Source: an uncultured Collinsella sp.
Lineage (GTDB): Bacteria; Actinomycetota; Coriobacteriia; Coriobacteriales; Coriobacteriaceae
Reading direction: 5' to 3'
Assembly (NCBI GenBank): GCA_900545075.1
Contig: UQXT01000054.1
Location: forward strand, 1-14,572
Length of the DNA: 14,572 nucleotides
Position numbers and translations under genes: made by a program. The notes under the pieces were generated by a model. The model had not been told where the DNA came from. It ran no database searches and worked only from the letters and a program-made list of their open reading frames with translations. This document shows, piece after piece, positions 5,970 through 13,746 of this stretch (its first letter is position 1; each line of letters begins with the position of its first letter).

Positions 5970-6506
5970 ATGGTAGAGAACATCACCGTCCACATGGACA
6001 AGTCGCTCGAGTCCCTCAAGCACAACTTCTCCAAGGTTCGCACGGGCCGCGCCAACGCTAACATTCTGTCCGATATCTCGGTCGATTACTACGGTGTTCC
6101 CACGCCGGTTACCCAGGTTGCCGCCGTTAAGACCCCCGAGGCTCACATGCTGCTTATCGAGCCCTGGGACAAGGCGCTCGTCAACGCAATCGTGAAGGCT
6201 ATCAGCGCTTCCGATCTGGGCATTACTCCCAACTCTGACGGTACCGTCGTGCGCCTGCCGTTCCCGGCTCCCACCGAGGAGCGTCGTCGCGAGCTCGTCA
6301 AGGAGTGCCGCGAGTATGCCGAGCAGGCCAAGGTTTCCATTCGCAACATCCGTCGCGACTTTAACAACAAGCTCGAGCGCGACGAAGAGCTCACCGAGGA
6401 CGATGTCCGTCGCGAGCAGGCCAAGGTCCAGAAGCATACCGATGAGTATGTTGCCAAGGTCGAGGAGCTTCTGAAGGAAAAAGAAGCCGAGGTCATGGAG
6501 ATCTAA
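5970..6506 (+). CDS. frr: Ribosome recycling factor
   Basis: RRF, with EF-G, splits the post-termination ribosome so that subunits can be reused. The protein is 178 aa, a few residues short of the usual 185 or so, the difference being at the N-terminus. Domain I carries FSKVRTGRANANIL (residues 20-33) and the C-terminal three-helix bundle includes VSIRNIRRDFNNKL (122-135). Domain II, about 31-105, holds the conserved PWDKAL. ATG 5970 follows the pyrH stop by 2 nt and uses AGGAGG inside the pyrH end, so the genes are probably translationally coupled. Confidence 0.98.
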   Translation: MVENITVHMDKSLESLKHNFSKVRTGRANANILSDISVDYYGVPTPVTQVAAVKTPEAHMLLIEPWDKALVNAIVKAISASDLGITPNSDGTVVRLPFPAPTEERRRELVKECREYAEQAKVSIRNIRRDFNNKLERDEELTEDDVRREQAKVQKHTDEYVAKVEELLKEKEAEVMEI

Positions 6507-6507
6507 G

Positions 6508-7302
6508 GTGCAATACGACGAGAACAAACTGGTCGAGTACTTTGCCGACGCCCCTGCGGGCGTCGGTTTTTCCGACCTTGACCTCAATAAGATTCCGCAT
6601 CATATTTCGTGCATCATGGACGGTAACGGTCGCTGGGCCACGGCGCGCGGTCTTGCCCGCACCGAGGGACACAAGGCCGGTATCGTCTCCCTGCGCGAGA
6701 TTATTACCGCATGCGTGCGTTTGGGCGTCGACGTCCTTTCGGCCTATGCGTTTTCCACCGAAAACTGGAATCGTCCGCAGCATGAGGTCAACGTTTTAAT
6801 GCATCTGTTTGCTAAGACGTTTATCGATGAGCTGCCGCTGCTTAAGCGCGAAAACGTGCGCGTTGTCTTTTTGGGCGATATTTCCGCACTGCCCAAGAAG
6901 ACCCGCGATGTCTTTGAGCGAGGTCTTGCCGAGTGTGCCGACCATACCGGCATGACGCTGGCACTTGCCGTCAACTACGGAGCCCGTGCCGAGATCACCC
7001 GTGCTGTCCGTCAGATCGCGCTCGATGCCGCTGCCGGAAAGATCGATCCGGCCGCTATCGACGATGATATGGTTACTTCGCACCTGTACACCGCTGGGCT
7101 ACCCGATCCTGAGCTTGTGATTCGAACCTCCGGCGAGCTTCGCCTTTCGAACTATCTGCTGTGGCAGGTTGCCTATTCCGAGTTTTATGTCACCGATACC
7201 TATTGGCCCGACTTTGATCGTTGGGGTCTTGTCAACGCCATTTTGGCCTATCAGGGCCGCGACCGTAGGTTTGGTGGACTGAGCAAGACCGAGGAGGCTT
7301 AA
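6508..7302 (+). CDS. uppS: Isoprenyl transferase (undecaprenyl diphosphate synthase family)
   Basis: This cis-prenyltransferase condenses farnesyl diphosphate with isopentenyl diphosphate to make the C55 carrier used for peptidoglycan and other wall polymers. The protein is 264 aa from GTG 6508, one base after the frr stop, with GGAG at 6497-6500. Key motifs are IMDGNGRWA (residues 36-44, with the essential Asp38), AFSTENWNRP (81-90) and the C-terminal VIRTSGELRLSNYLLWQ (204-220). About 30 residues, rich in acidic groups, precede the catalytic core, a modest extension. Operon partners dxr and ispG supply its isoprenoid substrates. The product chain length cannot be read from sequence; C55 is assumed from the family. 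Confidence 0.95.
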   Translation: MQYDENKLVEYFADAPAGVGFSDLDLNKIPHHISCIMDGNGRWATARGLARTEGHKAGIVSLREIITACVRLGVDVLSAYAFSTENWNRPQHEVNVLMHLFAKTFIDELPLLKRENVRVVFLGDISALPKKTRDVFERGLAECADHTGMTLALAVNYGARAEITRAVRQIALDAAAGKIDPAAIDDDMVTSHLYTAGLPDPELVIRTSGELRLSNYLLWQVAYSEFYVTDTYWPDFDRWGLVNAILAYQGRDRRFGGLSKTEEA

Positions 7303-7304
7303 TC

Positions 7305-8180
7305 GTGTCCGATCGTCCCAAGGCGTCTGCTCCCAAGGCGCCTGCCGCCAAGAGCGGCGCGGCCGCGACTTCGTGGCTTGCCGGCTTTATTACCCGTGCC
7401 GCCGCAGGTATCGTCTACGCCGTCGTATTTATTCTCTGCCTGGTTTTGGGTATCGTTCCCACCGCCATCTTCGTCTCCGTCATGAGCGGCCTGTGCTGCT
7501 TTGAGTATTTCCGCATGACGAAGCTCGATGGCAAGGTGGCCAACGAGCGCCTGGGTATCGCTGCCGCCGTGCTCTTTCCGCTCTCGGCGCTGGGCGACTC
7601 GCTGCTGTTGAATGCGCTGCTTTTTGCATTGATGCTTGCGGTGGGCATTTGGTATGTCTGTTCGTCGCGTACCCGCATATCCGATGTGGCTGTGACACTC
7701 ATGGGTCCCATCTACACCGGTTTTATGCTGTCGGCCATCGTGCTGCTGCGCGATGCCGTGCCCGGTTTTGCCGGCGCCCTGCTTTCGGTGGGTGTTTGCG
7801 CGTCTCTCTGGGTCTCCGATTCGTTTGCCTACATCGTGGGCAGCCGTATCGGCAAGCACAAGATGGTCCCCAAGATTTCTCCCAAAAAGAGCTGGGAGGG
7901 CTTTGTCGGCGGCATCTTGGGCTCGGTTCTTATCTGGCTTATTTTGTGGGCGACGCATTTCTATAAGCTGAGCTTGCCCTATGCGCTGCTTTGCGGCGTG
8001 GTTGTGTCCATCCTGGGCGTTATCGGTGACCTCATCGAGTCACGCATCAAGCGTGGCGTGGGCGTCAAGGATTCTGGCAACCTTATTCCGGGCCATGGCG
8101 GCATGCTCGATCGTAGCGACTCGCTTATCTTTGGCTGCATTACCGCGCAGCTGCTTTTGATGATCGGAGGCGTGCTGTAA
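7305..8180 (+). CDS. cdsA: Phosphatidate cytidylyltransferase (CDP-diglyceride synthase)
   Basis: CdsA is an integral membrane enzyme that converts phosphatidic acid and CTP to CDP-diacylglycerol, the precursor of membrane phospholipids. The protein is 291 aa from GTG 7305, with GAGGAGG at 7291-7297 inside the uppS end. About 22 Ala/Pro/Lys-rich residues precede a series of hydrophobic helices starting near residue 24. The C-terminal signature is complete apart from one change: KDSGNLIPGHGGMLDRSDS (residues 255-273), where the usual 'DRFDS' reads DRSDS. Conserved SDSFAYIVGSRIGKHK (171-186) and SPKKSWEGFVGG (192-203) are also present. The stop overlaps the dxr start by one base as TAATG. Confidence 0.96.
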   Translation: MSDRPKASAPKAPAAKSGAAATSWLAGFITRAAAGIVYAVVFILCLVLGIVPTAIFVSVMSGLCCFEYFRMTKLDGKVANERLGIAAAVLFPLSALGDSLLLNALLFALMLAVGIWYVCSSRTRISDVAVTLMGPIYTGFMLSAIVLLRDAVPGFAGALLSVGVCASLWVSDSFAYIVGSRIGKHKMVPKISPKKSWEGFVGGILGSVLIWLILWATHFYKLSLPYALLCGVVVSILGVIGDLIESRIKRGVGVKDSGNLIPGHGGMLDRSDSLIFGCITAQLLLMIGGVL

Positions 8181-9367
8181 TGGCCTTTCAGACGACGTAC
8201 GCCCCCGATGGGCGTCTTCGCGTTGCCATCCTGGGTTGTACGGGCTCTATCGGTACGCAGGCACTTGATGTATGCCGTCAGCATGCCGATCGACTGCAGG
8301 TGACGGCACTGTCCGTTAACTCCAGCACCTCGGAGCTCGTTGCCGCCGCCCGCGAGTTTTCGGTCCCGGCCGTTGCCGTGGCCGATGTCGCTCATGGCGA
8401 TGACGCCGTGCTGCAGGAGTTGCCCGAGGGAACGAAGCTCGGCGTTGGCGCGCAGGCGGTTTGCGAGCTCGCGCGTCGCGACGATGTCGACTGCGTGCTC
8501 GTTGCTATTGTGGGCGCCGCCGGTCTCGAGGCGAGCCATGCGGCCTTGACCTCGAATAAGCGCCTTGCCCTTGCCAACAAGGAGTCCCTCGTCGTCGGTG
8601 GCGACTTGCTTATGCCGTTGGCGCAACCGGGCCAGCTTATTCCAGTCGACTCTGAGCACTCCGCCATCTACCAGTGCTATCTGGGGGAGAATCCGCGCGA
8701 GGCTCACTGCATTTGGCTCACTTGCTCGGGTGGTCCGTTCTTTGGCCGTACGCGCGACGAGCTCAATTGCGTGACACGCTCCGATGCGCTGGCACACCCC
8801 ACGTGGGCCATGGGTGCTAAGATCACCATCGACTCTGCGACCCTCATGAATAAGGGCTTGGAGCGTATCGAGGCGATGCACCTGTTCGGGTGCGATCTCG
8901 ACTTTATCAACGTGGTCGTTCAGCGTCAGTCCAAGATTCACTCTATGGTCGAGTTTGCCGACGGCTCCGTGATGGCGCATCTCGGTGCGTCCGACATGCG
9001 CATTCCCATCCAGTTCGCGTTCTCGTATCCCGAGCGGTGGGATACCCCAGCGCCTCGAATCGATTTCCGCGAGCTCGGGCAGCTTACGTTTGATGCTGCC
9101 GATATGGACACATTCCGCTGCCTGGCGCTGGCCGAGCGTGCCGGCAGAACGGGCGGCACCATGCCGTGCGTGCTGAATGCCGCCAACGAAGTTGCCGTCG
9201 ATGCCTTCCTGCACGATGCCTGTACCTTTACCGATATCGACCGTATCGTCGAGTCGTGCATGGATGCACACGATACGCAGGCGGTCGCATCCTTTGAGCA
9301 GCTTCGCGATATCGATACGTGGGCTCGTGCCAAGGCCGCCGAGGTGCTCGCTGCAACCCGCTCTTAA
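8180..9367 (+). CDS. dxr: 1-deoxy-D-xylulose 5-phosphate reductoisomerase
   Basis: Dxr catalyses the second step of the MEP isoprenoid pathway, turning DXP into 2-C-methyl-D-erythritol 4-phosphate with NADPH; it is the target of fosmidomycin. The protein is 395 aa. The NADPH-binding loop is LGCTGSIG (residues 18-25). Metal ligands correspond to D157 and E159 in PVDSEHSAIYQ and E228 in MNKGLERIEA. HPTWAMGAKITIDSATL (206-222) is conserved. The substrate loop reads TCSGGPF (181-187), with Cys182 where the family usually has Ala or Gly. ATG 8180 overlaps the cdsA stop. Having dxr and ispG in the same operon as uppS ties isoprenoid supply to wall-lipid synthesis. Confidence 0.98.
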   Translation: MAFQTTYAPDGRLRVAILGCTGSIGTQALDVCRQHADRLQVTALSVNSSTSELVAAAREFSVPAVAVADVAHGDDAVLQELPEGTKLGVGAQAVCELARRDDVDCVLVAIVGAAGLEASHAALTSNKRLALANKESLVVGGDLLMPLAQPGQLIPVDSEHSAIYQCYLGENPREAHCIWLTCSGGPFFGRTRDELNCVTRSDALAHPTWAMGAKITIDSATLMNKGLERIEAMHLFGCDLDFINVVVQRQSKIHSMVEFADGSVMAHLGASDMRIPIQFAFSYPERWDTPAPRIDFRELGQLTFDAADMDTFRCLALAERAGRTGGTMPCVLNAANEVAVDAFLHDACTFTDIDRIVESCMDAHDTQAVASFEQLRDIDTWARAKAAEVLAATRS

Positions 9368-9390
9368 TCGTAAGGATTGCTTTTCGTTTT

Positions 9391-10752
9391 ATGGATACTG
9401 TTCTGAGCGTTCTCTCCTCAGTCTTTTGGGGCCTTTTGATGCTATCCGTCCTCGTGTTTCTGCATGAGGGCGGCCACTTTTTGGCGGCCCGTGCGTGCGG
9501 CGTGCGCGTCACCGAGTTTTTCTTGGGCCTACCGTGCCGCTTCGATATTCATCATACGTCGCGTCGCATCGGTACCAAGTTTGGCGTGACGCCGCTGCTG
9601 CTGGGTGGTTATGCCGCTATCTGCGGTATGGACCCGACCGATGTCTCGTGTGCCGACCGTGTGCTTGCTGCGATCTATCGTCATGGTCGCGTTTCGGTTG
9701 CAGACCTTTCCGTCGAGCTGGAACTGCCCGAGGAGGATGTTCTCGAGGCTTGCGCCTTGCTTTTGGGCTGGGGTTCCATTGCGCCTTGGTACGAGGAAGG
9801 GGAGAAGCCTTCACCCAGCTACTATCCGGTTAGGTACCAGACGCTGCCGCGCGATGCTGCAGGATATACCACCTTTGACGGCCGCAAGTTCGATCGAGAG
9901 CATGCGACAGCCGAGGGCGATGTGTGGGAGCTGCCGGTCGCCGCTTCCGAGTTTCTTGAGCAGGAGCGTTCGCATACCTATCTGGGCCAGGGTTTTCTCA
10001 AGCGTGCCTTTATGCTGCTCGCGGGCATTCTCGTCAATATCCTGACGGGCTTTTTGCTGCTTATGAGCATCTACTCTATCGCCGGCGTATCGGTGCCGGT
10101 CGATAGCAATGTGATCGGTCAGGTTGAAGAAGGCTCTATAGCCGCCAAGGCGGGCATTGAGGCCGGCGACGCAATTCTTAGTGTCGATGGCGTGTCCTGC
10201 TCCAGCTGGATGGATGTGTATGATGCCATCGGCAAGGCTGCCGGTCAGGACGATATCGCCATTGAGTATCAGCACGACGGTAAGAATCTTTCTACCGCGG
10301 TCGCGCTCAAGGAGGACGAACGTTTGGGCGTTTATGCCTCCACGCAAGTGGTCCATTTGGACCCCATTACGTCGGCGCGGCTGTCGTTCTCCTATGTTCA
10401 GCAGACTGCTGAGGGCGTGATGCGCCTGCTGCAGCCGCAGCATACGATGGAGATACTCGATCAGTCCTCCTCGATTGTGGGCATCAGCGTCATGTCTTCT
10501 CAGGCGGCTGCCGCCGGCCCCGCGACATTCTTGACGTTTGCCGCGCTCATCTCGTTCTCGCTGGGCTTTATGAACCTGCTACCCATTCCGCCGCTCGACG
10601 GGGGAAAGCTGGTTATCGAGATCATCCAAAAGGTCGCCGGTCGCGAGCTGCCGCTGAAGGTGCAGACGATCGTCAGCTATGTCGGCATCGTGCTCTTTGC
10701 GCTGCTGTTTGTCTATATGCTTCGTTCCGACGTCCTTCGATTTATTTTGTAG
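9391..10752 (+). CDS. rseP: RseP-like site-2 metalloprotease (M50) with an inserted winged-helix-like segment
   Basis: M50 site-2 proteases cut membrane-spanning regulators, such as anti-sigma factors, inside the membrane. The 453-aa product has the zinc motif HEGGH (residues 25-29) in the first membrane helix. The membrane-associated hairpin follows, ending GVTPLLLGGYAAICGMDP (65-82). A second helix begins KRAFMLLAGILVNILTG (204-220). One PDZ domain spans about 237-305, and the C-terminal motif NLLPIPPLDGGKL (395-407) includes the third metal ligand Asp403. Residues 82-197, about 115 aa, have no counterpart in standard RseP, where this loop is roughly 20-30 aa. Residues 86-135 read like a winged helix. 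The loop should lie in the cytoplasm. ATG 9391 fits the N-terminus, but AAGGA (9372-9376) is 14 nt away, so initiation may be weak. The gene starts 23 nt after dxr. Confidence 0.9.
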   Translation: MDTVLSVLSSVFWGLLMLSVLVFLHEGGHFLAARACGVRVTEFFLGLPCRFDIHHTSRRIGTKFGVTPLLLGGYAAICGMDPTDVSCADRVLAAIYRHGRVSVADLSVELELPEEDVLEACALLLGWGSIAPWYEEGEKPSPSYYPVRYQTLPRDAAGYTTFDGRKFDREHATAEGDVWELPVAASEFLEQERSHTYLGQGFLKRAFMLLAGILVNILTGFLLLMSIYSIAGVSVPVDSNVIGQVEEGSIAAKAGIEAGDAILSVDGVSCSSWMDVYDAIGKAAGQDDIAIEYQHDGKNLSTAVALKEDERLGVYASTQVVHLDPITSARLSFSYVQQTAEGVMRLLQPQHTMEILDQSSSIVGISVMSSQAAAAGPATFLTFAALISFSLGFMNLLPIPPLDGGKLVIEIIQKVAGRELPLKVQTIVSYVGIVLFALLFVYMLRSDVLRFIL

Positions 10753-10765
10753 GGGAGTGTTTGGA

Positions 10766-11848
10766 TTGTCTTTATCCCATCCTTTGCCGCGCGAGCTGAC
10801 GCGCCCCGTGCATGTGGGCGGCGTTCAGATCGGTGGCGGCGCACCGGTGGTGGTCCAATCCATGACCTGCACCGATACCGCCGACGCGCAGGCAACGCTT
10901 GCACAAGTTCGTGCACTCGCCCAGGCGGGTTGTGATGTTGTGCGCGTGAGCGTGCCCACTGAGGCTGCGCTCGAGGGCTTTCGCACGATTTGTGTGGAGT
11001 CTCCGGTGCCGATCGTTGCCGATATCCACTTTAACCATAAACTCGCCATTGGTGCCGTGGAGGCCGGTGCCGCTAAGCTCCGCATCAATCCCGGCAACAT
11101 TGGCGATTGGGCTAAGGTCGATGCCGTGATCGATGCCGCGGGCGCCGCTGGGTGCGCGATTCGCATTGGCGTGAACGCCGGCTCGCTTGAGCAGGATATC
11201 GCCGAGCGCGATGACCTTACGCAGCCCGAAAAGCTTGTGATGTCGAGCGAGCGTTTCGTCAAACATTTTGAGGATCGCGGCTTTACCAATATCGTGCTTT
11301 CCGCCAAGGCTCATAGCGTGTCCACGACGCTTGACACCTATCGTGCCCTGTCGCGCGAAATCCCCCATGTTCCGCTTCATTTGGGCGTGACTGAGGCCGG
11401 AACCAAGCTCCAGGGCACCATTAAGAGCTCTGTGGGCCTGGGAATTTTGCTTTCCGAGGGCATTGGCGACACCATGCGCGTCTCGCTCACGGCCGATCCG
11501 GTCGAGGAACCGCCGGTCGCCTGGGGTATTCTGCAGTCGCTCGGCCTTCGCCGCCGTGGTCCCGAGATCGTCTCGTGCCCCACGTGCGCTCGCTGCCAGG
11601 TTAACCTCATTCCTATCGCCGAGGAGGTCACCGAGCGGCTTAAGAACTACTCCGCGCCGCTTTCGATTGCCGTGATGGGCTGTGCAGTCAATGGCCCCGG
11701 CGAGGCCTCTGACGCCGACTTGGGTGTTGCCTGCGGACGAGGTCAGGGCCTGCTCTTTTCGCACGGCAAGATCATTGGTAAAGTAGCTGAGGACCAAATT
11801 GTCGACGCGCTTATGGCCGAGGTCGACAAGTTTATTGAGGAGAAATAA
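10766..11848 (+). CDS. ispG: 4-hydroxy-3-methylbut-2-en-1-yl diphosphate synthase
   Basis: IspG (GcpE) is the iron-sulfur enzyme of the MEP pathway that opens MEcPP to HMBPP. The protein is 360 aa from TTG 10766. GGGGAG at 10752-10757 lies 8 nt upstream; an in-frame GTG at 10757 is too close to that site. The TIM-barrel part carries PVVVQSMT (residues 27-34) and VPIVADIHFNHKLA (81-94). The 4Fe-4S ligands correspond to C271, C274 and C306, with E313, in SCPTCARC and GCAVNGPGEA. These fall one residue from E. coli C270, C273, C305 and E312. It follows rseP after 13 nt and abuts proS directly. Flavodoxin or ferredoxin partners are not encoded here. Confidence 0.98.
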   Translation: MSLSHPLPRELTRPVHVGGVQIGGGAPVVVQSMTCTDTADAQATLAQVRALAQAGCDVVRVSVPTEAALEGFRTICVESPVPIVADIHFNHKLAIGAVEAGAAKLRINPGNIGDWAKVDAVIDAAGAAGCAIRIGVNAGSLEQDIAERDDLTQPEKLVMSSERFVKHFEDRGFTNIVLSAKAHSVSTTLDTYRALSREIPHVPLHLGVTEAGTKLQGTIKSSVGLGILLSEGIGDTMRVSLTADPVEEPPVAWGILQSLGLRRRGPEIVSCPTCARCQVNLIPIAEEVTERLKNYSAPLSIAVMGCAVNGPGEASDADLGVACGRGQGLLFSHGKIIGKVAEDQIVDALMAEVDKFIEEK

Positions 11849-13570
11849 ATGACTCGAGCAATGTATATGTCTAAGCTGTATGCTCCGACGCTCAAAGAGG
11901 ATCCGGCCGACGCCGAGCTTGCGAGCCATCGCCTGCTGCTTCGTGCCGGCATGATTCGCAAGGAGGCCGCCGGTCTCTATTCCTATCTGCCGCTCGCGTG
12001 GCGCTCGATTCGCAAGATCGAGAACATTGTGCGCGACGAGATGGACGCTGCCGGCGCCCAGGAGCTCATGATGCCTATCATGGTCGATGCCGAGCTGTGG
12101 CGCGAGTCCGGCCGTATCGATGCCTATGGCAAGGAACTCGTGCGCTTTGATGACCGCCACGGCCGCGAGTTCGTTCTCGGCCCCACGCACGAGGAGACCG
12201 TGACCGCCCTGGTGCGCAATGAACTGCGTTCCTATAAGCAGCTGCCCGTCAACCTCTACCACATCCAGGATAAGTTCCGCGACGAGTTCCGTCCCCGCTT
12301 TGGCCTGATGCGCGGTCGCGAGTTCATCATGAAGGACGCCTACAGCTTCTCCGCCACGCAGGAGAGCCTGCAGGAGGAGTATGACAAGATGAAGCAGGCC
12401 TACGCCAACATCTGCGAGCGCTGCTATATCAAGGCCCTGCCCGTTGTTGCCGACTCCGGTGAGATCGGTGGCGATACCTCCGTCGAGTACATGGCTTTGG
12501 CCGACGCCGGCGAGGCTTCGCTCGTCTACTGCGACGATTGCGACTTTGCTGCCGATGACGAGGCGGCAAGCACCAAGGTCGTCGTGACCGAGGGTCCTGG
12601 TGACGGTACGCTCACCAAGGTTGAGACTCCGGGCATGGGCACCATTGAGGCAGTTGCTAAGTTCTTTGGGTTCCCCGAGAACGGCACGCGCAAGTCGCTG
12701 GCACTCATCGACGCCGAGGGCAAGCCGGTCGTGGCCATTGTTCCGGGCGATCACGAGCTCAACGATTGCAAGGCCGAGCACGTCTTTGGCAAGGGCTATC
12801 GCATGATGACCGACGAGGAGCTGCAGACCTACGGTCTGCACAAGGGCTTTATCGGACCGGTTAACCTGCCCGAGGGCATCCGTCTAGTGTGCGACGAGAG
12901 TCTGCGCGAGTCCAAGCAATGGGCCTGCGGTGCCAACGAGGTCGATTATCACTTTACCGGCGCCTGCCCCGAGCGCGACTTTACCGTCGACGAGTGGGCC
13001 GACCTTGTCACCGTCGTCGCCGGCGACCCCTGCCCGCACTGCGGCAAGCCGCTCTCTGCTGCTCGCGGCATCGAGGTCTCCCAGGTGTTCCAGCTGGGCA
13101 CCAAGTACTCCGAGGCCATGGGTGCCACCTTTATGGACGAGGATGGCAAGGAGAAGCCGCTCATCATGGGTTGCTACGGCGTGGGCGTGTCTCGCTCGCT
13201 CGCTGCCGTCGTGGAGCAGCATAACGACGAGCACGGTATCGTCTGGCCGGTCTCCGTTGCCCCGTACGAGGTCGCGGTGATTCCGCTCGATCCCAAGAAG
13301 GAGGAGTGCGCTACCGTCTGCGACCAAATCGTTGAGGGTCTGTGCGCCGAGGGTATCGAGGTTGTCGTGGATGACCGCGACGAGCGCCCCGGCTTTAAGT
13401 TTGCCGACAACGACCTTATGGGCTTCCCGTATCAGGTAGTGCTCGGCAAGCGTGGTCTTAAGAACGGCACCGTCGAGCTCAAGGACCGTGCCACGGGCGA
13501 GCGCGAGGATGTGGCGATTGATGAGGTCGTCGCCAAGGTCGCCGAGCTTGTGAAGGCAGCACGTCGTTAA
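11849..13570 (+). CDS. proS: Prolyl-tRNA synthetase, bacterial type with insertion (editing) domain
   Basis: ProRS attaches proline to tRNA-Pro. The 573-aa length matches the bacterial type with an editing insert. Class II motif 1 lies in residues 41-78 and motif 2 spans DKFRDEFRPRFGLMRGREF (141-159). The GPTHEE proline-binding loop is at 111-116 and motif 3 is GCYGVGVSRSLAA (441-453). The insert, about 225-405, resembles the YbaK-like domain that removes mischarged alanine: NGTRKSLALID (278-288), VPGDHELNDCKAE (298-310) and GANEVDYHFTG (361-371). Two CxxC pairs, C228/C231 and C395/C398, flank the insert; E. coli ProRS lacks both as I recall it. The anticodon-binding domain follows motif 3. 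ATG 11849 directly abuts the ispG TAA, with GAGGAG as ribosome site. It is the last gene of the operon. Confidence 0.98.
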   Translation: MTRAMYMSKLYAPTLKEDPADAELASHRLLLRAGMIRKEAAGLYSYLPLAWRSIRKIENIVRDEMDAAGAQELMMPIMVDAELWRESGRIDAYGKELVRFDDRHGREFVLGPTHEETVTALVRNELRSYKQLPVNLYHIQDKFRDEFRPRFGLMRGREFIMKDAYSFSATQESLQEEYDKMKQAYANICERCYIKALPVVADSGEIGGDTSVEYMALADAGEASLVYCDDCDFAADDEAASTKVVVTEGPGDGTLTKVETPGMGTIEAVAKFFGFPENGTRKSLALIDAEGKPVVAIVPGDHELNDCKAEHVFGKGYRMMTDEELQTYGLHKGFIGPVNLPEGIRLVCDESLRESKQWACGANEVDYHFTGACPERDFTVDEWADLVTVVAGDPCPHCGKPLSAARGIEVSQVFQLGTKYSEAMGATFMDEDGKEKPLIMGCYGVGVSRSLAAVVEQHNDEHGIVWPVSVAPYEVAVIPLDPKKEECATVCDQIVEGLCAEGIEVVVDDRDERPGFKFADNDLMGFPYQVVLGKRGLKNGTVELKDRATGEREDVAIDEVVAKVAELVKAARR

Positions 13571-13603
13571 TCGACATTTCTGCTAGTAGATGTAATTGCA
13601 GGC

Positions 13604-13648
13604 CTGCTCCGCATCTCTCTTAGGATGAGATGCGGAGCAGTCTTTTTT
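13604..13648 (+). terminator. Strong intrinsic terminator of the pyrH-proS operon
   Basis: A perfect 14-bp stem pairs 13604-13617 (CTGCTCCGCATCTC) with 13627-13640 around a 9-nt loop, followed after TC by six T at 13643-13648. It lies 33 nt after the proS stop. Confidence 0.93.
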
Positions 13649-13672
13649 GTTGCGTGAATAAGCTCGACGGGT

Positions 13673-13714
13673 AAAGGAAAACCCACAGCCCAAATGAGCT
13701 GCGGGTTTTCCTTT
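13673..13714 (-). terminator. Bidirectional terminator facing the convergent kinase gene
   Basis: A 16-bp stem with one A/C mismatch pairs 13673-13689 with 13698-13714 around an 8-nt loop. It starts AAAGGAAAACCC and ends GGGTTTTCCTTT. Because both flanks are A/T-rich and complementary, it can act on either strand. On the minus strand it lies 32 nt after the stop of the phosphotransferase gene and should end that transcript. On the plus strand it backs up the proS terminator. Confidence 0.85.
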
Positions 13715-13746
13715 GTGCCTCCGATGCGAAATGAATCGCTCAGATA

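Noticed and set aside
7979..9271. 430-codon minus-strand open frame antisense to dxr and the end of cdsA
   Set aside because: It is in register with dxr and explained by rare-codon avoidance. There is no independent coding evidence.
9319..9390. Upstream in-frame start giving a 477-residue M50 protease
   Set aside because: The extra residues overlap the end of dxr and are polar and arginine-rich, unlike an RseP N-terminus. ATG 9391 places HEGGH at residues 25-29 as expected, despite its distant ribosome site.
10772..12841. 689-codon open frame on the minus strand across ispG and proS
   Set aside because: ispG and proS share a frame and this antisense frame is in register with both, so it has the same codon-avoidance explanation. 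The product has no recognisable domain.
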